A DNA stretch of 64,000 nt from Pandoraea commovens (GCF_902459615.1 NZ_CABPSA010000005.1:186001-250000), one strand, 5' to 3'; positions 1 to 10,282 are shown, counted from the first letter of the stretch. The notes: a model not told the origin generated them from the letters alone. Numbers and translations: made by a program.

Positions 1-192
1 CTCACGTCCGGCACGCTCTCCGACGCACCGCGACCGGGCGAGGATGAAGAGGGCGACGAAGACGAAGCCGCCATCGACGAATTCAGCGCTACAGGCACAG
101 ACATTGCGGACATGATCGGCTCATCCTTCATGGTTTCCTCTCAAGGCACAGGGCTCGGTTCGGCTGCCGCCATCTCACGCGATATCACGTGA
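1..192 (+). CDS. C-terminal fragment of an unrecognised protein (cut by window start)
   Basis: Frame 1 is open from the first base to a TGA at 190-192, giving the last 63 residues of a protein whose start lies outside the window. The tail is strongly acidic (a run of Glu/Asp around residues 14-26) and then Ser/Gly/Ala rich. I see no domain or motif that identifies it. It ends 7 bases before the stop of the oppositely oriented dctM, so the two genes are convergent. The absence of internal stops is weak evidence over this length; the acidic, non-random composition and clean stop make a real gene end plausible. Confidence 0.45.
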   Translation, partial: LTSGTLSDAPRPGEDEEGDEDEAAIDEFSATGTDIADMIGSSFMVSSQGTGLGSAAAISRDIT

Positions 193-199
193 GATCACG

Positions 200-1543
200 T
201 CATCCCATCAGCCTGTCCGGCAGCCACAACGACAGACCGGGCATCAGACAAATGAGCACGACAGCCACCACCATCAACACGACGAAAGGCATCACGCCCC
301 AGACGATGTCGCGCAGCGCGATATCGGGCGCGGTGTTCTTGATCACAAAGATGTTGAGTCCGACCGGCGGGTGAATCAACCCCAGTTCCATGACAATCGT
401 CATCACCACCCCGAACCACACCAGATCGAACCCGGCCGCGCGCAGCGGCGGCAGAATGATCGGCGCGGTCATCAGGATGATGCTTACCGGCGGCAAAAAG
501 AACCCCAGCACGACCACCATCACCAGAATGGCGGCGAGCAGCACCCAGCGCGACAGTTGCAGCCCCACGATCCATTGCGCGGCCGACTGGCTGATGTGCA
601 GATAGCTCATCACGTACGAGTAGAGCAGCGACATGCCGATGATGAACATGAGCATGGTCGACTCGCGCAACGTCCCCGTGAGAATCGGTGCAAGCTGACG
701 CGGCTTCCACATCCGGTAAATCACGGCGATGAGCGCGAGCGCCAGCAACCCACCCAGCCCAGCCGTCTCCGACGGCGTTGCGTACCCGCCGTAGAGCGCC
801 GCCATCACGCCGATGAGCAGCGTGACGAACGGCAGCACGCGCGGCAGCAGCGCCAGCTTCTCGCGCATCGTGGCGGGCGGCTCGCTCGGGAACGGCGATG
901 GCGTACCGTCGCGCGCCAGTGCCAGTTGCGCGTTGGCGTATTCCTTGCGATAGCGCCATGCCGCGTAGCACGAGAACAGCCCCACGAGCAGCAGCGCAGG
1001 CACGATGCCCGCGAGGAACAGACGTCCCAGCGACTGTTCGGCCGCTACCGCATAGAGAATCATCGTGATCGACGGCGGCAGCAGAATACCCAGCGTACCG
1101 CCCGCCGCGATAATGCCCGCCGCGAACCCCGGCGAGTAACCGCGCTGACGCATCTCCGGAATCCCGGCGCTGCCGATGGCCGAACACGTCGCCGGACTCG
1201 ACCCTGCCATGGCGGCAAACAATCCGCAGGCGAAGACGTTGGCGATGCCGAGCCCGCCTGGAATGCGTCGCATCCATGCGTGCAGCGCAAGGTAGAGGTC
1301 CTGCCCCGCGCGCGACTTGCCGATGGCCGCGCCCTTCAGAATGAACAACGGGATCGACAGCAGCGTGATGCTCGCCATCTCCTCGTAGACGTTCTGCGTC
1401 ACCGTATCGAGCGACGATGCAGGCATGAAGCCGAACATGAACGCCACCGCGACAGCCCCCAGCGCGAACGCGATGGGCATCCCCGAAAACATGACGACGA
1501 GCGTTGCGCCGCCATAGAGCAATCCGATCGTGAGCTCGCTCAT
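200..1543 (-). CDS. dctM: TRAP transporter large permease (DctM-like)
   Basis: 447 residues, the usual length of DctM, with about a dozen hydrophobic segments spread over the whole protein. DctM is the ion-coupled transport subunit of a tripartite ATP-independent periplasmic transporter in the inner membrane. Small-residue-rich loops such as GSSPATCSAIGSAGIPEM (about residues 114-131) and the PPSITMILYAVAAEQS segment are typical of the family. The ATG at 1543 overlaps the TGA of dctQ (ATGA), so the two are translationally coupled. The substrate cannot be read from sequence; C4-dicarboxylates or other organic acids are typical. Confidence 0.93.
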   Translation of the reverse strand: MSELTIGLLYGGATLVVMFSGMPIAFALGAVAVAFMFGFMPASSLDTVTQNVYEEMASITLLSIPLFILKGAAIGKSRAGQDLYLALHAWMRRIPGGLGIANVFACGLFAAMAGSSPATCSAIGSAGIPEMRQRGYSPGFAAGIIAAGGTLGILLPPSITMILYAVAAEQSLGRLFLAGIVPALLLVGLFSCYAAWRYRKEYANAQLALARDGTPSPFPSEPPATMREKLALLPRVLPFVTLLIGVMAALYGGYATPSETAGLGGLLALALIAVIYRMWKPRQLAPILTGTLRESTMLMFIIGMSLLYSYVMSYLHISQSAAQWIVGLQLSRWVLLAAILVMVVVLGFFLPPVSIILMTAPIILPPLRAAGFDLVWFGVVMTIVMELGLIHPPVGLNIFVIKNTAPDIALRDIVWGVMPFVVLMVVAVVLICLMPGLSLWLPDRLMG

Positions 1544-2109
1544 GCGTGCCCTCCCGTGCCGTGCTGCGTGGTGCCTCTCATCTCACACGCCCCGATGGCC
1601 ACTTGCAGCAGCAACTGGACGGTGAGCAACGTCATGCCGAACGCCATCAGGCCGTAGGGGATCGCCAGCGGCGGCCCCCATGTCGAGCTGCTGGTCTGGC
1701 CGTCGACGTAGGCTTCCCAGAAGAGCGTCCACGACTTCCATGCGAAGAACGAGCAGAACAGGAATGTCAGGATGTCGACGAACCAGCGTCGCACGCGATT
1801 CACGCGCGGGGAGAGCAGTGTCGTGATCGCTTCGATGCCGATGTGCCCGCGCAGATGCTGCACGTGTGCGGCCGACACGAAGGTCGCGCCAACCAGCAGG
1901 AACACGGCGGCCTCGTCCTGCCAGTCGGTCGCGAGCTTGAGCACGTGCCGCGCGAACACGCTGTAGCTGAGCACCAGCGCGGCCCCCACGAGCGCGAGCA
2001 TGCACACGACCATGAGCAGGCGGCTCACGCCCTGCAAGAGGGCGTCGAGCCGTCGCAACGCGCGCGAACGGGCGACTGCCGGCTCCGCGCTCGCGACGGC
2101 CCCGCTCAT
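1540..2109 (-). CDS. dctQ: TRAP transporter small permease (DctQ-like)
   Basis: 189 residues with four hydrophobic segments, as expected for DctQ, the inner-membrane partner of DctM. I chose the ATG at 2109 over an upstream start at 2148 because it overlaps the TGA of dctP (ATGA), mirroring the junction to dctM. The motif region around residues 60-90 (DWQDEAAVFLLVGATFVSAA, followed by HVQHLRGHIGIEAI) is characteristic of DctQ. It forms a three-gene operon dctP-dctQ-dctM. Confidence 0.92.
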   Translation of the reverse strand: MSGAVASAEPAVARSRALRRLDALLQGVSRLLMVVCMLALVGAALVLSYSVFARHVLKLATDWQDEAAVFLLVGATFVSAAHVQHLRGHIGIEAITTLLSPRVNRVRRWFVDILTFLFCSFFAWKSWTLFWEAYVDGQTSSSTWGPPLAIPYGLMAFGMTLLTVQLLLQVAIGACEMRGTTQHGTGGHA

Positions 2110-3152
2110 GCAGGCACCTTCTCGGCCAGCGCGAGCAGCTTCGCGCACGTATCCGACTTACTCGCGTAATCCTTCCACGCGGTGCGCCGGGCAATGTCGC
2201 GCCACTTCATCACGGTTGCTTCGTCGAGGTCATAGACCTTCGCACCGGCCTTCGTGTAGACACTCGCGATCTGCGCATCGTCCGCCTTCGCCGCTTCCGT
2301 GCCGAACGCTTCCAGATCGGCCCCGACTTGCAGAATGATCTGCTGCTGATCCTTCGGCAGCTTGTCGAAGACCTGCTTCGACATGAGCAGCGGCTCCAGC
2401 ATGAACCAGTACGACTTGTTACGGCCGGTGGTCAGATGCTTCGAGACTTCTTCGAGACGGAACGACATCAGGCTGGTGGAGGACGTCATCGCGGCATCCA
2501 TGGCGCCGGTCTGCATGGCCGCGTATAGCTCGTTCGACGGCAGCGAGATGACCGCCGCCCCCGCTTCCTTGAGCATCATGTCCATCTCGCGGCTGCCGCC
2601 GCGCACCTTCAGGCCCTTGGCGTCCTCAGGCGCGACAAGCGGCTTGGACCGGCTGGCCACACCCCCGGCCTGCCAGACCCAGCTCACGATCACGATGTCC
2701 TTCGCGGCGAGCACGTCGGTCAGCACCTTGCCGATCTCGCCGTTACGCCAGGCATTGCCCTGCGCATACGAGGTCACGAGTCCCGGCATCAATCCGATGT
2801 TCAGCTCCCGGACCTCGCCGCCCGCGTACGGCAACGGATACAGCGAGAGGTCGAGCGCCCCGCGACGCAACGCCGAGAACTGCGCGTTGGTCTTCATGAG
2901 CGAGCTGCCCGGATAGATCTGGAACTTCAGTGCGCCGTTGGTCCGCTTTTCGACTTCCTGAGCGAACTTGCGACACAAACGGTCGCGAAAATCGCCTTCG
3001 GTCAGCGTGCCGCCGGGGAATTGATGAGAAATCTTGAGTGGGCCGGTTTGCGCGAATGCGCCGCCCCAAGGGCTGGCCAGACCACCGGTGACCAGCGCCG
3101 ATGCGGCACCGAGCATGAGTTGCCGCCGCAGCGGGGAAGGTGTTGTCTCCAT
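2106..3152 (-). CDS. dctP: TRAP transporter periplasmic solute-binding protein (DctP-like)
   Basis: 348 residues. The N-terminus carries a signal peptide with paired arginines (residues 9-10) before a hydrophobic stretch ending near AFAQ, which could be Sec- or Tat-type. The rest matches the DctP family: an early basic/hydrophobic strand, KVEKRTNG-like region, GAVVISLPSNELYAAMQTGAMDA region recognised in TRAP binding proteins (around residues 190-215). The ATG at 3152 is preceded by AGGAG at a good distance; a longer frame to 3371 lacks such a site and would bury the signal peptide. It captures the substrate and delivers it to DctQM. It is divergent from a GntR regulator that probably controls it. 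Confidence 0.93.
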   Translation of the reverse strand: METTPSPLRRQLMLGAASALVTGGLASPWGGAFAQTGPLKISHQFPGGTLTEGDFRDRLCRKFAQEVEKRTNGALKFQIYPGSSLMKTNAQFSALRRGALDLSLYPLPYAGGEVRELNIGLMPGLVTSYAQGNAWRNGEIGKVLTDVLAAKDIVIVSWVWQAGGVASRSKPLVAPEDAKGLKVRGGSREMDMMLKEAGAAVISLPSNELYAAMQTGAMDAAMTSSTSLMSFRLEEVSKHLTTGRNKSYWFMLEPLLMSKQVFDKLPKDQQQIILQVGADLEAFGTEAAKADDAQIASVYTKAGAKVYDLDEATVMKWRDIARRTAWKDYASKSDTCAKLLALAEKVPA

Positions 3153-3360
3153 GGCGTCTCCTGTCACTTTTGTCAGCGATGAACCTGCGAAGTCCGGTGC
3201 GTGACATCGCCCGAAGCCCGCTTCACTAACCGCCGAAGACGGACGCCGGGTGCACCACCGGAAACGCCGGCACTGCATGTACGGATGACTGCTTTGTTTT
3301 TGAAGTTTCGAGTGCGCGAGTTGCCGCTCTCGGAATGAAATCGTATAGTTAAACCATCGC

Positions 3361-3373
3361 GGTGTATACAAAT
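3361..3373. promoter_or_regulatory. Candidate GntR/FCD operator palindrome
   Basis: TGTATACA (3363-3370) is a perfect palindrome inside GGTGTATACAAAT, matching the T-GT-AC-A style sites bound by FadR/VanR-type GntR regulators. It lies in the 351-base divergent region between dctP and the GntR gene, which otherwise shows no gene. Function is inferred from position and symmetry only. Confidence 0.4.
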
Positions 3374-3503
3374 TGACCCGTTAAAAAATACACTTTTGGC
3401 GTTTACCCCGATCTTCAATGGGGAATTCGCGCGCTACTTTGGTAACCATGAACCCCATACGCCCCCCGATCACAGGATCGAAACCCGACCGAGCGAGAGC
3501 GCC

Positions 3504-4175
3504 ATGACCGTAAAACCGAAGCGATCGGAAGCGCTGCGACAGGCCATCGAGGAAAAGATTGCTGTGGGGGAGTACCCGCCCGGCATGCGACTCGACGAGG
3601 TCGAACTGGCCACTGCGTTCGGTGTGTCGCGCACACCGTTGCGTGAGGCGCTGATTCAGTTGGCATCGTCGGGTGTGATCGAGATCCGGCCGCGCCGGGG
3701 CGCGGTCGTCGCGCAAATCGACCCGCAGCGGCTGTGCGAGATGTTCGAGGTGATGGCGGAACTGGAGTCGATGTGCGGACGGCTGGCGGCGCGTCGCATT
3801 ACCGAGGATGAACTGGCCGAACTACGGCAGACGCACGAAGCCAGCCGGGCGGCGGCCGAGGCGCGCGACATCGACACGTATTACGAAGTCAACGCGCACT
3901 TCCACGCGCTCATCTATCAGGCGAGTCACAACGCCTATCTTCAGGAGACGGCGCTGCAACTACACCGGCGGTTGCGTGTGTACCGCCGTTTGCAACTGCG
4001 CGTGCGCGACCGGCCGCATCAGTCGTTCTCGGAACACGACGCCGTTTTTCGTGCCATCGAGGCAGGCGACGCGGACGCCGCGTCGGAGCACCTGCGCGGC
4101 CACGTCACCGTGCAGGGCGAGCGCTTTGCGGACCTGATGGCGTCACTGCATGCGCTATCGCGCAAGGCGGGCTGA
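3504..4175 (+). CDS. GntR-family transcriptional regulator, FCD (FadR) subfamily
   Basis: 223 residues. The N-terminal ~70 residues form a winged helix-turn-helix with the GntR signature (RLDEVELATAFGVSRTPLRE, around residues 28-50). The C-terminal half is an all-helical FCD effector domain with the expected metal/ligand histidines (NAHFHALIYQASHN near residue 130; SEHDAVFRAIEAGD near 175; HLRGHVT near 195). I use the ATG at 3504; an upstream TTG at 3396 would add a 36-residue tail not seen in the family. It is divergent from the TRAP operon and is probably its substrate-responsive repressor. Confidence 0.9.
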   Translation: MTVKPKRSEALRQAIEEKIAVGEYPPGMRLDEVELATAFGVSRTPLREALIQLASSGVIEIRPRRGAVVAQIDPQRLCEMFEVMAELESMCGRLAARRITEDELAELRQTHEASRAAAEARDIDTYYEVNAHFHALIYQASHNAYLQETALQLHRRLRVYRRLQLRVRDRPHQSFSEHDAVFRAIEAGDADAASEHLRGHVTVQGERFADLMASLHALSRKAG

Positions 4176-4248
4176 GGGCTGCCTACGCGGAGATTGTAAA
4201 AATCGACCGACGTTACGTCGGGCCTTCGCGGCATCGTCAGACAAAAAA

Positions 4249-4286
4249 AACGGGCCACCGGCGCAATGTCCGGTGGCCCGTTTTGA
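4249..4286. terminator. Bidirectional intrinsic terminator
   Basis: An 11-bp perfect stem (4251-4261 with 4270-4280, CGGGCCACCGG) closes an 8-base loop, with an A run before it and TTTT after it. It lies between the convergent GntR gene and lgt and can serve both strands. Confidence 0.85.
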
Positions 4287-4331
4287 ATCGAAGAACGGAT
4301 GGGCGCGAGCGCGCCGTGAGTCACTACGCCT

Positions 4332-5222
4332 TCACGCCGCCGACGTCACCTGCGCGCGACGATACGACCACACCAGCATGATCACACCGGCGACGATCAT
4401 CGGCAGCGACAGCCACTGGCCCATCGACAGACCAAACGACAGCAAGCCGAGGAAGGCGTCCGGTTCGCGCGTGAATTCGGCGAGGAAGCGGAACAGGCCA
4501 TAGCCCACGAGGAACATGCCCGACACCGCGCCCACCGGACGTGCACGACGCGCGAAGAACCACAGCAGCAGGAACAGCGCCACGCCTTCGAGCGCAAATT
4601 CGAACAACTGCGACGGGTAACGCGGCAGCCCGTGGAACTGTGCGAACACCATTGCCAGCGCATGATCGGCCATCGCTTGCGGATGCGCGAACATCCACTG
4701 CGCGTCTTCCGCAGCCGCTTGCGGGAACAACATCGCGAAGCGCGAATCGGGCGACGTCACACGGCCCCACAACTCACCGTTGATGAAGTTGCCCAGACGC
4801 CCGGCAGCCAGCCCCAACGGAATCATCGGTGCGATGAGATCGGTGCCTTCGAGCAACGAGTGTCCGCGACGGCGCGTGAACAGCCACATCGCCACCAGCA
4901 CCCCGAGGAAGCCGCCGTGAAACGACATACCGCCTTCCCACACCTTGAAGATGTCGAGCGGATTCGCCAGATAGAACGACAGTTTGTAGAAGATCACGTA
5001 GCCCAGACGTCCGCCGAAAATCACGCCGAGCACGCCATAAAACAGCATGTCGTCGAGATCCTGCGCCTTCCAGCCTTGCGCCGCGATGGATGGCTGGCGC
5101 ACGCGCAAGCGTCCTACCAGCAGGAAGAGAATGAAGCCGACCAGATACATCAGGCCGTACCAGCGGATAGCGAGCGGGCCGAGATGAATCGCGACCGGGT
5201 CGAATTGAGGATGAATCAGCAT
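4332..5222 (-). CDS. lgt: Phosphatidylglycerol--prolipoprotein diacylglyceryl transferase
   Basis: 296 residues, a standard length for Lgt. It transfers diacylglycerol from phosphatidylglycerol to the lipobox cysteine of prolipoproteins in the inner membrane, the first step of lipoprotein maturation. It shows the family signatures: the N-terminal HPQFDP...IRWYGLMYL region, the [14 protein letters not shown] signature (about residues 141-154) with the key Arg and Asn, and [13 protein letters not shown] near residue 200. Seven hydrophobic segments are visible. The ATG at 5222 begins directly at the conserved N-terminus. It appears to be a single-gene unit; the bases 5223-5459 upstream show no gene. 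Confidence 0.97.
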   Translation of the reverse strand: MLIHPQFDPVAIHLGPLAIRWYGLMYLVGFILFLLVGRLRVRQPSIAAQGWKAQDLDDMLFYGVLGVIFGGRLGYVIFYKLSFYLANPLDIFKVWEGGMSFHGGFLGVLVAMWLFTRRRGHSLLEGTDLIAPMIPLGLAAGRLGNFINGELWGRVTSPDSRFAMLFPQAAAEDAQWMFAHPQAMADHALAMVFAQFHGLPRYPSQLFEFALEGVALFLLLWFFARRARPVGAVSGMFLVGYGLFRFLAEFTREPDAFLGLLSFGLSMGQWLSLPMIVAGVIMLVWSYRRAQVTSAA

Positions 5223-5459
5223 GGATCAGAAGAATCGATTCGTGAACAAAAGTTCCGCCAGGGGGCGTAGGGACTGCCTTCGCAACGCGGCTGCCGTCGC
5301 CTCCGTCACCTAGTTTGCGCCATGCGCTGTGCCGGTCGATGAAACGGCCCACCGGCACGCTATGGGATGGGCTGCACGATACCACGAGCACACGGCAGCG
5401 CGACATGTGCACGCGCCCGCAAGTGCCACTTCCACGGTCCGGACACTCCGCAAGACGCC

Positions 5460-6422
5460 TCAGGTCGAGAGCGTCGCACCCGGCGGGGTATGCGCCACGC
5501 CGCGCGCCGTCTCGAGAAACCCTTCGAGCACCGGCGTGACTTCGGCCGTGCGCCATAGCAGTCCGGTCTCGATCAGCGTGCTCGTCTCGCGCAGCGCCCG
5601 GTAGGTCACCCCCGTGCGTCGCAAGTGACAAAGCGATTGCGGCACCAGCGCCACACCCATGCCCGCCGACACCAGACTGACAATCGTCTGCATCTGAATC
5701 GCCTCCTGTCCCACGCGGGGCGTGAGGCCGAGCGCGGCGTAGCATCCCATGATGATGTCGTAGAACGCCGGGGCCACGCGGCGGGGGAAGATGACGAGCG
5801 GCTCGTCGGCGAAATCCGCCAGGCTCACCGGCGCGCCGGGCTGGCCGTCGCCGTTCGACGCTAACGCATCGTCCGCATCGTCTGCGCCGCCGTGGCGCCC
5901 CGCAGGCAGCGCCAGCATCAGCGGTTCGCGCACGATGGGCAGATAGGACAGTTCGTTGGCATAGCGCGCAGGTACCGGCGGAATGAACAGACCGGCGTCG
6001 ATACGCCCGTCCATCAGCGCCTCGACCTGCACGTCGCTGGTCGCTTCGAGCAGTTGCAGCCGCACGCGCGGATAGCGCTCGCCGAACTCGCGCAACAGCG
6101 GGGGCAGGATGCCGTAGTCCGCCGTCGAGACGAAGCCCAGCGAGAGCGTGCCGACCTCGCCGTGTGCCAACCCTTGCGCGAGGGCGGGCAGCGCGTCGGC
6201 ATCGGCCAGAATGCGGCGCACTTCCGGCAGCAACTGCCGCCCCACCGCCGTCAGTTCGACTGAGCGGTTGGTGCGCACGAACAAGGGTGCGCCCAGCGAC
6301 GCCTCCAGCGCCCGGATCTGCTGCGAGAGCGGCGGCTGGGTCATCGAGAGCCGCTGTGCGGCGCGGCCGAAATGCCGTTCTTCGGCCACGGCGACGAAGT
6401 ATCGAAACTGACGCAGGTCCAT
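5460..6422 (-). CDS. LysR-family transcriptional regulator (BenM/CatM-like)
   Basis: 320 residues. The N-terminus MDLRQFRYFVAVAEERHFGR leads into the classic LysR helix-turn-helix (AAQRLSMTQPPLSQQIRALE, residues 21-40), followed by a linker helix and a two-lobed effector-binding domain with the LGFV strand near residue 95. The sequence type resembles BenM/CatM regulators of aromatic catabolism, but the effector cannot be read. It is divergent from ilvD with 113 bases between starts; a GACTC-N5-GAGTC repeat lies just upstream of its start. It may regulate itself and possibly ilvD. Confidence 0.9.
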   Translation of the reverse strand: MDLRQFRYFVAVAEERHFGRAAQRLSMTQPPLSQQIRALEASLGAPLFVRTNRSVELTAVGRQLLPEVRRILADADALPALAQGLAHGEVGTLSLGFVSTADYGILPPLLREFGERYPRVRLQLLEATSDVQVEALMDGRIDAGLFIPPVPARYANELSYLPIVREPLMLALPAGRHGGADDADDALASNGDGQPGAPVSLADFADEPLVIFPRRVAPAFYDIIMGCYAALGLTPRVGQEAIQMQTIVSLVSAGMGVALVPQSLCHLRRTGVTYRALRETSTLIETGLLWRTAEVTPVLEGFLETARGVAHTPPGATLST

Positions 6423-6434
6423 GATATGTTTTTC

Positions 6435-6449
6435 GACTCAATCCGAGTC
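6435..6449. promoter_or_regulatory. Inverted repeat, candidate LysR binding site
   Basis: GACTC (6435-6439) and GAGTC (6445-6449) are separated by 5 bases, 12 bases upstream of the LysR start and inside the divergent lysR/ilvD region. The 15-base span and AT-rich flank fit a LysR autoregulatory site. No experimental support is visible. Confidence 0.35.
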
Positions 6450-6535
6450 AAATAATATATTTGACAAGCATTCAAGGAAAGACGAATCTTGACGTCCTCC
6501 CCATAAGACAAGCTGTAGTTTCACGGAAGACGACC

Positions 6536-8404
6536 ATGCCTCATTACCGTTCCCGCACCTCCACGCACGGCCGCAACATGGCCGGCGCCCGCGCCCTGTG
6601 GCGCGCCACAGGCATGACCGACAGCGACTTCGGCAAGCCGATCATCGCCGTGGTGAACTCCTTCACGCAGTTCGTGCCGGGTCACGTGCACCTGCGCGAT
6701 CTGGGCGCCGTCGTCGCCAAGGAAATCGAGGCAGCGGGCGGTGTGGCCAAGGAATTCAACACCATCGCCGTGGACGACGGCATCGCCATGGGTCACGGCG
6801 GCATGCTGTACTCGCTGCCGTCGCGCGAACTGATCGCCGACTCCGTGGAATACATGGTCAATGCGCACTGCGCCGACGCCATGGTCTGCATCTCCAACTG
6901 CGACAAGATCACCCCGGGCATGCTCATGGCCGCCATGCGCCTGAACATTCCGGTCGTGTTCGTCTCGGGCGGCCCGATGGAAGCGGGCAAGGTCAAGTCG
7001 GGCGATGGCCAGGTCATCGCCAAGATCGACCTGATCGACGCCATGATCAAGGCAGCCGACCCGAAGATCAGCGACGCGGAAGTCGCCGAAGTCGAGCGCA
7101 GCGCCTGCCCGACGTGCGGCTCGTGCTCGGGCATGTTCACCGCGAACTCGATGAACTGCCTGACGGAAGCCATCGGCCTCGCCCTGCCGGGTAACGGCAC
7201 CATCGTGGCCACGCACGCCTGGCGTCGCGGGCTGTTCGAGCAGGCTGGCCGTCTCGTGGTCGATCTGTGCCGCCGCTACTATCAGGAAGAAGACGCCTCG
7301 GTCCTGCCGCGCAACATTGCCACCAAGGCCGCGTTCGAAAACGCCATGACGCTCGACGTCGCCATGGGCGGCTCGACCAACACCGTGCTGCACTTGCTCG
7401 CCGCAGCACAAGAAGCGGGCGTCGATTTCAAGATGGCCGACATCGACCGTATCTCGCGCAACGTGCCGTGCCTGTGCAAGGCCGCCCCGGCGACCGACAA
7501 GTACCACATCGAAGACGTGCACCGTGCTGGCGGCATCATCGGCATTCTGGGCGAACTCGCCCGTGGCGGCCTGCTCGACACGTCGTGCGGCAACGTCCAC
7601 AGCGGCACGCTCGGCAATGCCATTGCACAGTGGGACGTGACGAACAGCGCCAACGACAAAGCGCAAACGTTCTACAGCGCCGCCCCGGGTGGCGTGCCCA
7701 CGACCATCGCCTTCAGCCAGTCGTCGACGTACCCGTCGCTCGACCTGAACCGCGAAGTGGGCTGCATCCGCGACAAGGAACACGCTTACACGAAGGACGG
7801 CGGTCTGGCCGTGCTGTACGGCAACCTCGCCGACAAGGGCTGCATCGTGAAGACGGCTGGCGTCGACGAATCGCAATGGGTCTTCACCGGCCGCGCACGC
7901 GTGTTCGAAAGCCAGGACGACGCCGTGGATGCGATTCTCGGCGACAAGGTGCAGGCGGGCGACGTGGTCGTGATTCGCTACGAAGGTCCGAAGGGCGGCC
8001 CCGGCATGCAAGAAATGCTGTACCCGACGTCGTACCTGAAGTCCAAGGGCCTGGGCAAGACTTGCGCCCTGTTCACGGACGGTCGTTTCTCGGGCGGTTC
8101 GTCGGGTCTCGTGATCGGCCACGCCTCGCCGGAAGCGGCCGAAGGCGGCACCATCGGTCTGGTGGAAGACGGCGACGTGATCGAGATCGACATCACCCAG
8201 CGCAAGATGCATCTGGCCGTGTCGGACGAAGAACTGGCCCGCCGTCGCGCCGCGATGGAAGCGCGTGGCGACGACGCGTGGCAGCCGGTCGGCCGCGAGC
8301 GTGTCGTCTCGCAAGCCCTGCAAGCCTATGCAGCACTCGCTACCTCCGCCGACCGTGGCGCAGTGCGCGATCTGTCGCAACTGAAGCTGGGCAAGCGCGG
8401 CTAA
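6536..8404 (+). CDS. ilvD: Dihydroxy-acid dehydratase, long (E. coli-like) type
   Basis: 622 residues, close to the 616 of E. coli IlvD. It dehydrates 2,3-dihydroxy-isovalerate and -methylvalerate to the keto acids in valine, leucine and isoleucine synthesis. Iron-sulfur cysteines are visible at C122 ([11 protein letters not shown]) and C194/C197 within [18 protein letters not shown]. The C-terminal [16 protein letters not shown] and [11 protein letters not shown] motifs are present. The ATG at 6536 follows GGAAGA and starts at the conserved [17 protein letters not shown] terminus; an upstream in-frame ATG at 6461 would add an unrelated leader. A second ilvD-family gene follows. Confidence 0.96.
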   Translation: MPHYRSRTSTHGRNMAGARALWRATGMTDSDFGKPIIAVVNSFTQFVPGHVHLRDLGAVVAKEIEAAGGVAKEFNTIAVDDGIAMGHGGMLYSLPSRELIADSVEYMVNAHCADAMVCISNCDKITPGMLMAAMRLNIPVVFVSGGPMEAGKVKSGDGQVIAKIDLIDAMIKAADPKISDAEVAEVERSACPTCGSCSGMFTANSMNCLTEAIGLALPGNGTIVATHAWRRGLFEQAGRLVVDLCRRYYQEEDASVLPRNIATKAAFENAMTLDVAMGGSTNTVLHLLAAAQEAGVDFKMADIDRISRNVPCLCKAAPATDKYHIEDVHRAGGIIGILGELARGGLLDTSCGNVHSGTLGNAIAQWDVTNSANDKAQTFYSAAPGGVPTTIAFSQSSTYPSLDLNREVGCIRDKEHAYTKDGGLAVLYGNLADKGCIVKTAGVDESQWVFTGRARVFESQDDAVDAILGDKVQAGDVVVIRYEGPKGGPGMQEMLYPTSYLKSKGLGKTCALFTDGRFSGGSSGLVIGHASPEAAEGGTIGLVEDGDVIEIDITQRKMHLAVSDEELARRRAAMEARGDDAWQPVGRERVVSQALQAYAALATSADRGAVRDLSQLKLGKRG

Positions 8405-8608
8405 TAGCGCGATCGGTTCAAACGTGAGCGGCGGCGGCCTCGCTGGACAAAGGCGCCCCGCTCGCTCGCAGTAACACAGCAACATCGCATCAAGTGGCGT
8501 TCCGTACCCTTTCGGGATGCCACCGTCAGTACAGCGTGATACAACAACGCCTATGTGCGACGCTGCGACGGCTCGTGGCGTGGCGCATCCCCACAGGAGA
8601 GAGACGTC

Positions 8609-10282
8609 ATGGCATTCAACCGTCGTTCGCGCAACGTCACGCAAGGCGTGGCACGCTCGCCCAACCGCTCGATGTACTACGCGCTGGGCTACAAGGAAGA
8701 AGACTTCGACAATCCGATGATCGGCGTGGCCAACGGCCATTCGACGATCACCCCGTGCAACGCGGGATTGCAGCGTCTGACGGACGCCGCAGTGGAAGCG
8801 ATCAGAACTCATCAGGCCAATCCCCAGACCTTCGGCACCCCCACCATCTCCGACGGCATGTCGATGGGCACCGAGGGCATGAAGTATTCGCTCGTCTCGC
8901 GTGAAGTCATCGCCGACTGTATCGAGACGGCCGTGCAGGGCCAGTGGATGGACGGCGTGGTCGTCATCGGTGGCTGCGACAAGAACATGCCGGGCGGCAT
9001 GATCGCGCTCGCACGCATCAATGTGCCGGGCATCTACGTCTACGGCGGCACGATCAAGCCGGGTAACTGGAAGGGCAAGGATCTCACCATCGTCTCCTCG
9101 TTCGAAGCCGTGGGCGAATTCACCGCCGGGCGCATGACCGAGGCCGATTTCAAGGGCATCGAAAAGAACGCGTGCCCGACCACCGGCTCCTGTGGCGGCA
9201 TGTACACCGCCAATACGATGAGCTCGTCGTTCGAAGCGCTGGGTATGTCGTTGCTCTACTCCTCGACGATGGCCAACCCCGATCAGGAGAAGGTCGACTC
9301 GGCCGCCGAATCGGCGCGGGTACTGATCGAAGCGGTCAAGCAAGACCTCAAGCCGCGCGACATCATTACGCGCAAATCCATCGAGAACGCCGTTGCGCTG
9401 ATCATGGCGACGGGCGGCTCGACCAACGCCGTGCTGCACTACCTGGCAATTGCCCATGCGGCGGATGTCGAGTGGAGCATCGAGGACTTCGAGCGCATTC
9501 GCACACGCGTGCCGGTCATCTGCGATTTGAAGCCCTCGGGCAAGTACGTGGCGACCGATCTGCACAAGGCCGGTGGCATTCCGCAAGTCCTCAAGATTCT
9601 GCTCGACGCCGGCCTGCTGCACGGCGACTGCATGACGATCACCGGCCGCACCATTGCCGAAGAGCTGAAGGATGTGCCGTCGGTGCCGCGCGCCGACCAG
9701 CACGTGATCTTCCCCGTCGATCGCGCGCTTTACAAAGAGGGGCACCTCGCCATCCTCAAGGGCAATCTGGCCGAAGACGGCGCCGTCGCCAAGATCACCG
9801 GCCTGAAGAACCCGGTGATCACCGGCCCGGCGCGCGTGTTCGACGACGAACAAAGCGCCATGGAGGCGATCCTGAGCGACAAGATTCAGGCGGGCGACAT
9901 TCTGGTGCTGCGCTATCTCGGACCGAAGGGCGGGCCGGGCATGCCTGAGATGCTGGCACCGACGTCGGCGATCATCGGCAAGGGGCTCGGCGAGTCGGTC
10001 GGCTTCATCACCGACGGCCGGTTCTCGGGCGGCACCTGGGGCATGGTGGTCGGACACGTGGCACCGGAGGCGTTCGTGGGTGGCACCATTGCGCTCGTGC
10101 AGGAAGGAGATTCGATCACCATCGACGCGCACAAACTGCTGCTCCAGCTGAACGTGGCCGACGACGAACTCGCCAAACGCCGCGCCGCGTGGAAAGCCCC
10201 TGCCCCGCGCTACACGCGTGGCGTGCTCGCCAAGTACGCCGCATTGGCGCAACCGGCTAACAAGGGCGGCGCGACGGGCTGA
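8609..10282 (+). CDS. ilvD: Dihydroxy-acid dehydratase, short type (IlvD/Edd family)
   Basis: 557 residues, the length of the shorter DHAD subclass found in mycobacteria, cyanobacteria and plants rather than the E. coli type. Candidate cluster ligands are C50 ([10 protein letters not shown]), C123 ([11 protein letters not shown]) and C195 ([15 protein letters not shown]), the three-cysteine pattern known for [2Fe-2S] DHADs. The ATG at 8609 is preceded by AGGAGAGAG. It lies 204 bases after the long ilvD and is clearly divergent from it in sequence, so it is not a recent duplication. It may be an oxygen-tolerant DHAD or act on a related sugar acid; the sequence favours DHAD. Confidence 0.93.
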   Translation: MAFNRRSRNVTQGVARSPNRSMYYALGYKEEDFDNPMIGVANGHSTITPCNAGLQRLTDAAVEAIRTHQANPQTFGTPTISDGMSMGTEGMKYSLVSREVIADCIETAVQGQWMDGVVVIGGCDKNMPGGMIALARINVPGIYVYGGTIKPGNWKGKDLTIVSSFEAVGEFTAGRMTEADFKGIEKNACPTTGSCGGMYTANTMSSSFEALGMSLLYSSTMANPDQEKVDSAAESARVLIEAVKQDLKPRDIITRKSIENAVALIMATGGSTNAVLHYLAIAHAADVEWSIEDFERIRTRVPVICDLKPSGKYVATDLHKAGGIPQVLKILLDAGLLHGDCMTITGRTIAEELKDVPSVPRADQHVIFPVDRALYKEGHLAILKGNLAEDGAVAKITGLKNPVITGPARVFDDEQSAMEAILSDKIQAGDILVLRYLGPKGGPGMPEMLAPTSAIIGKGLGESVGFITDGRFSGGTWGMVVGHVAPEAFVGGTIALVQEGDSITIDAHKLLLQLNVADDELAKRRAAWKAPAPRYTRGVLAKYAALAQPANKGGATG

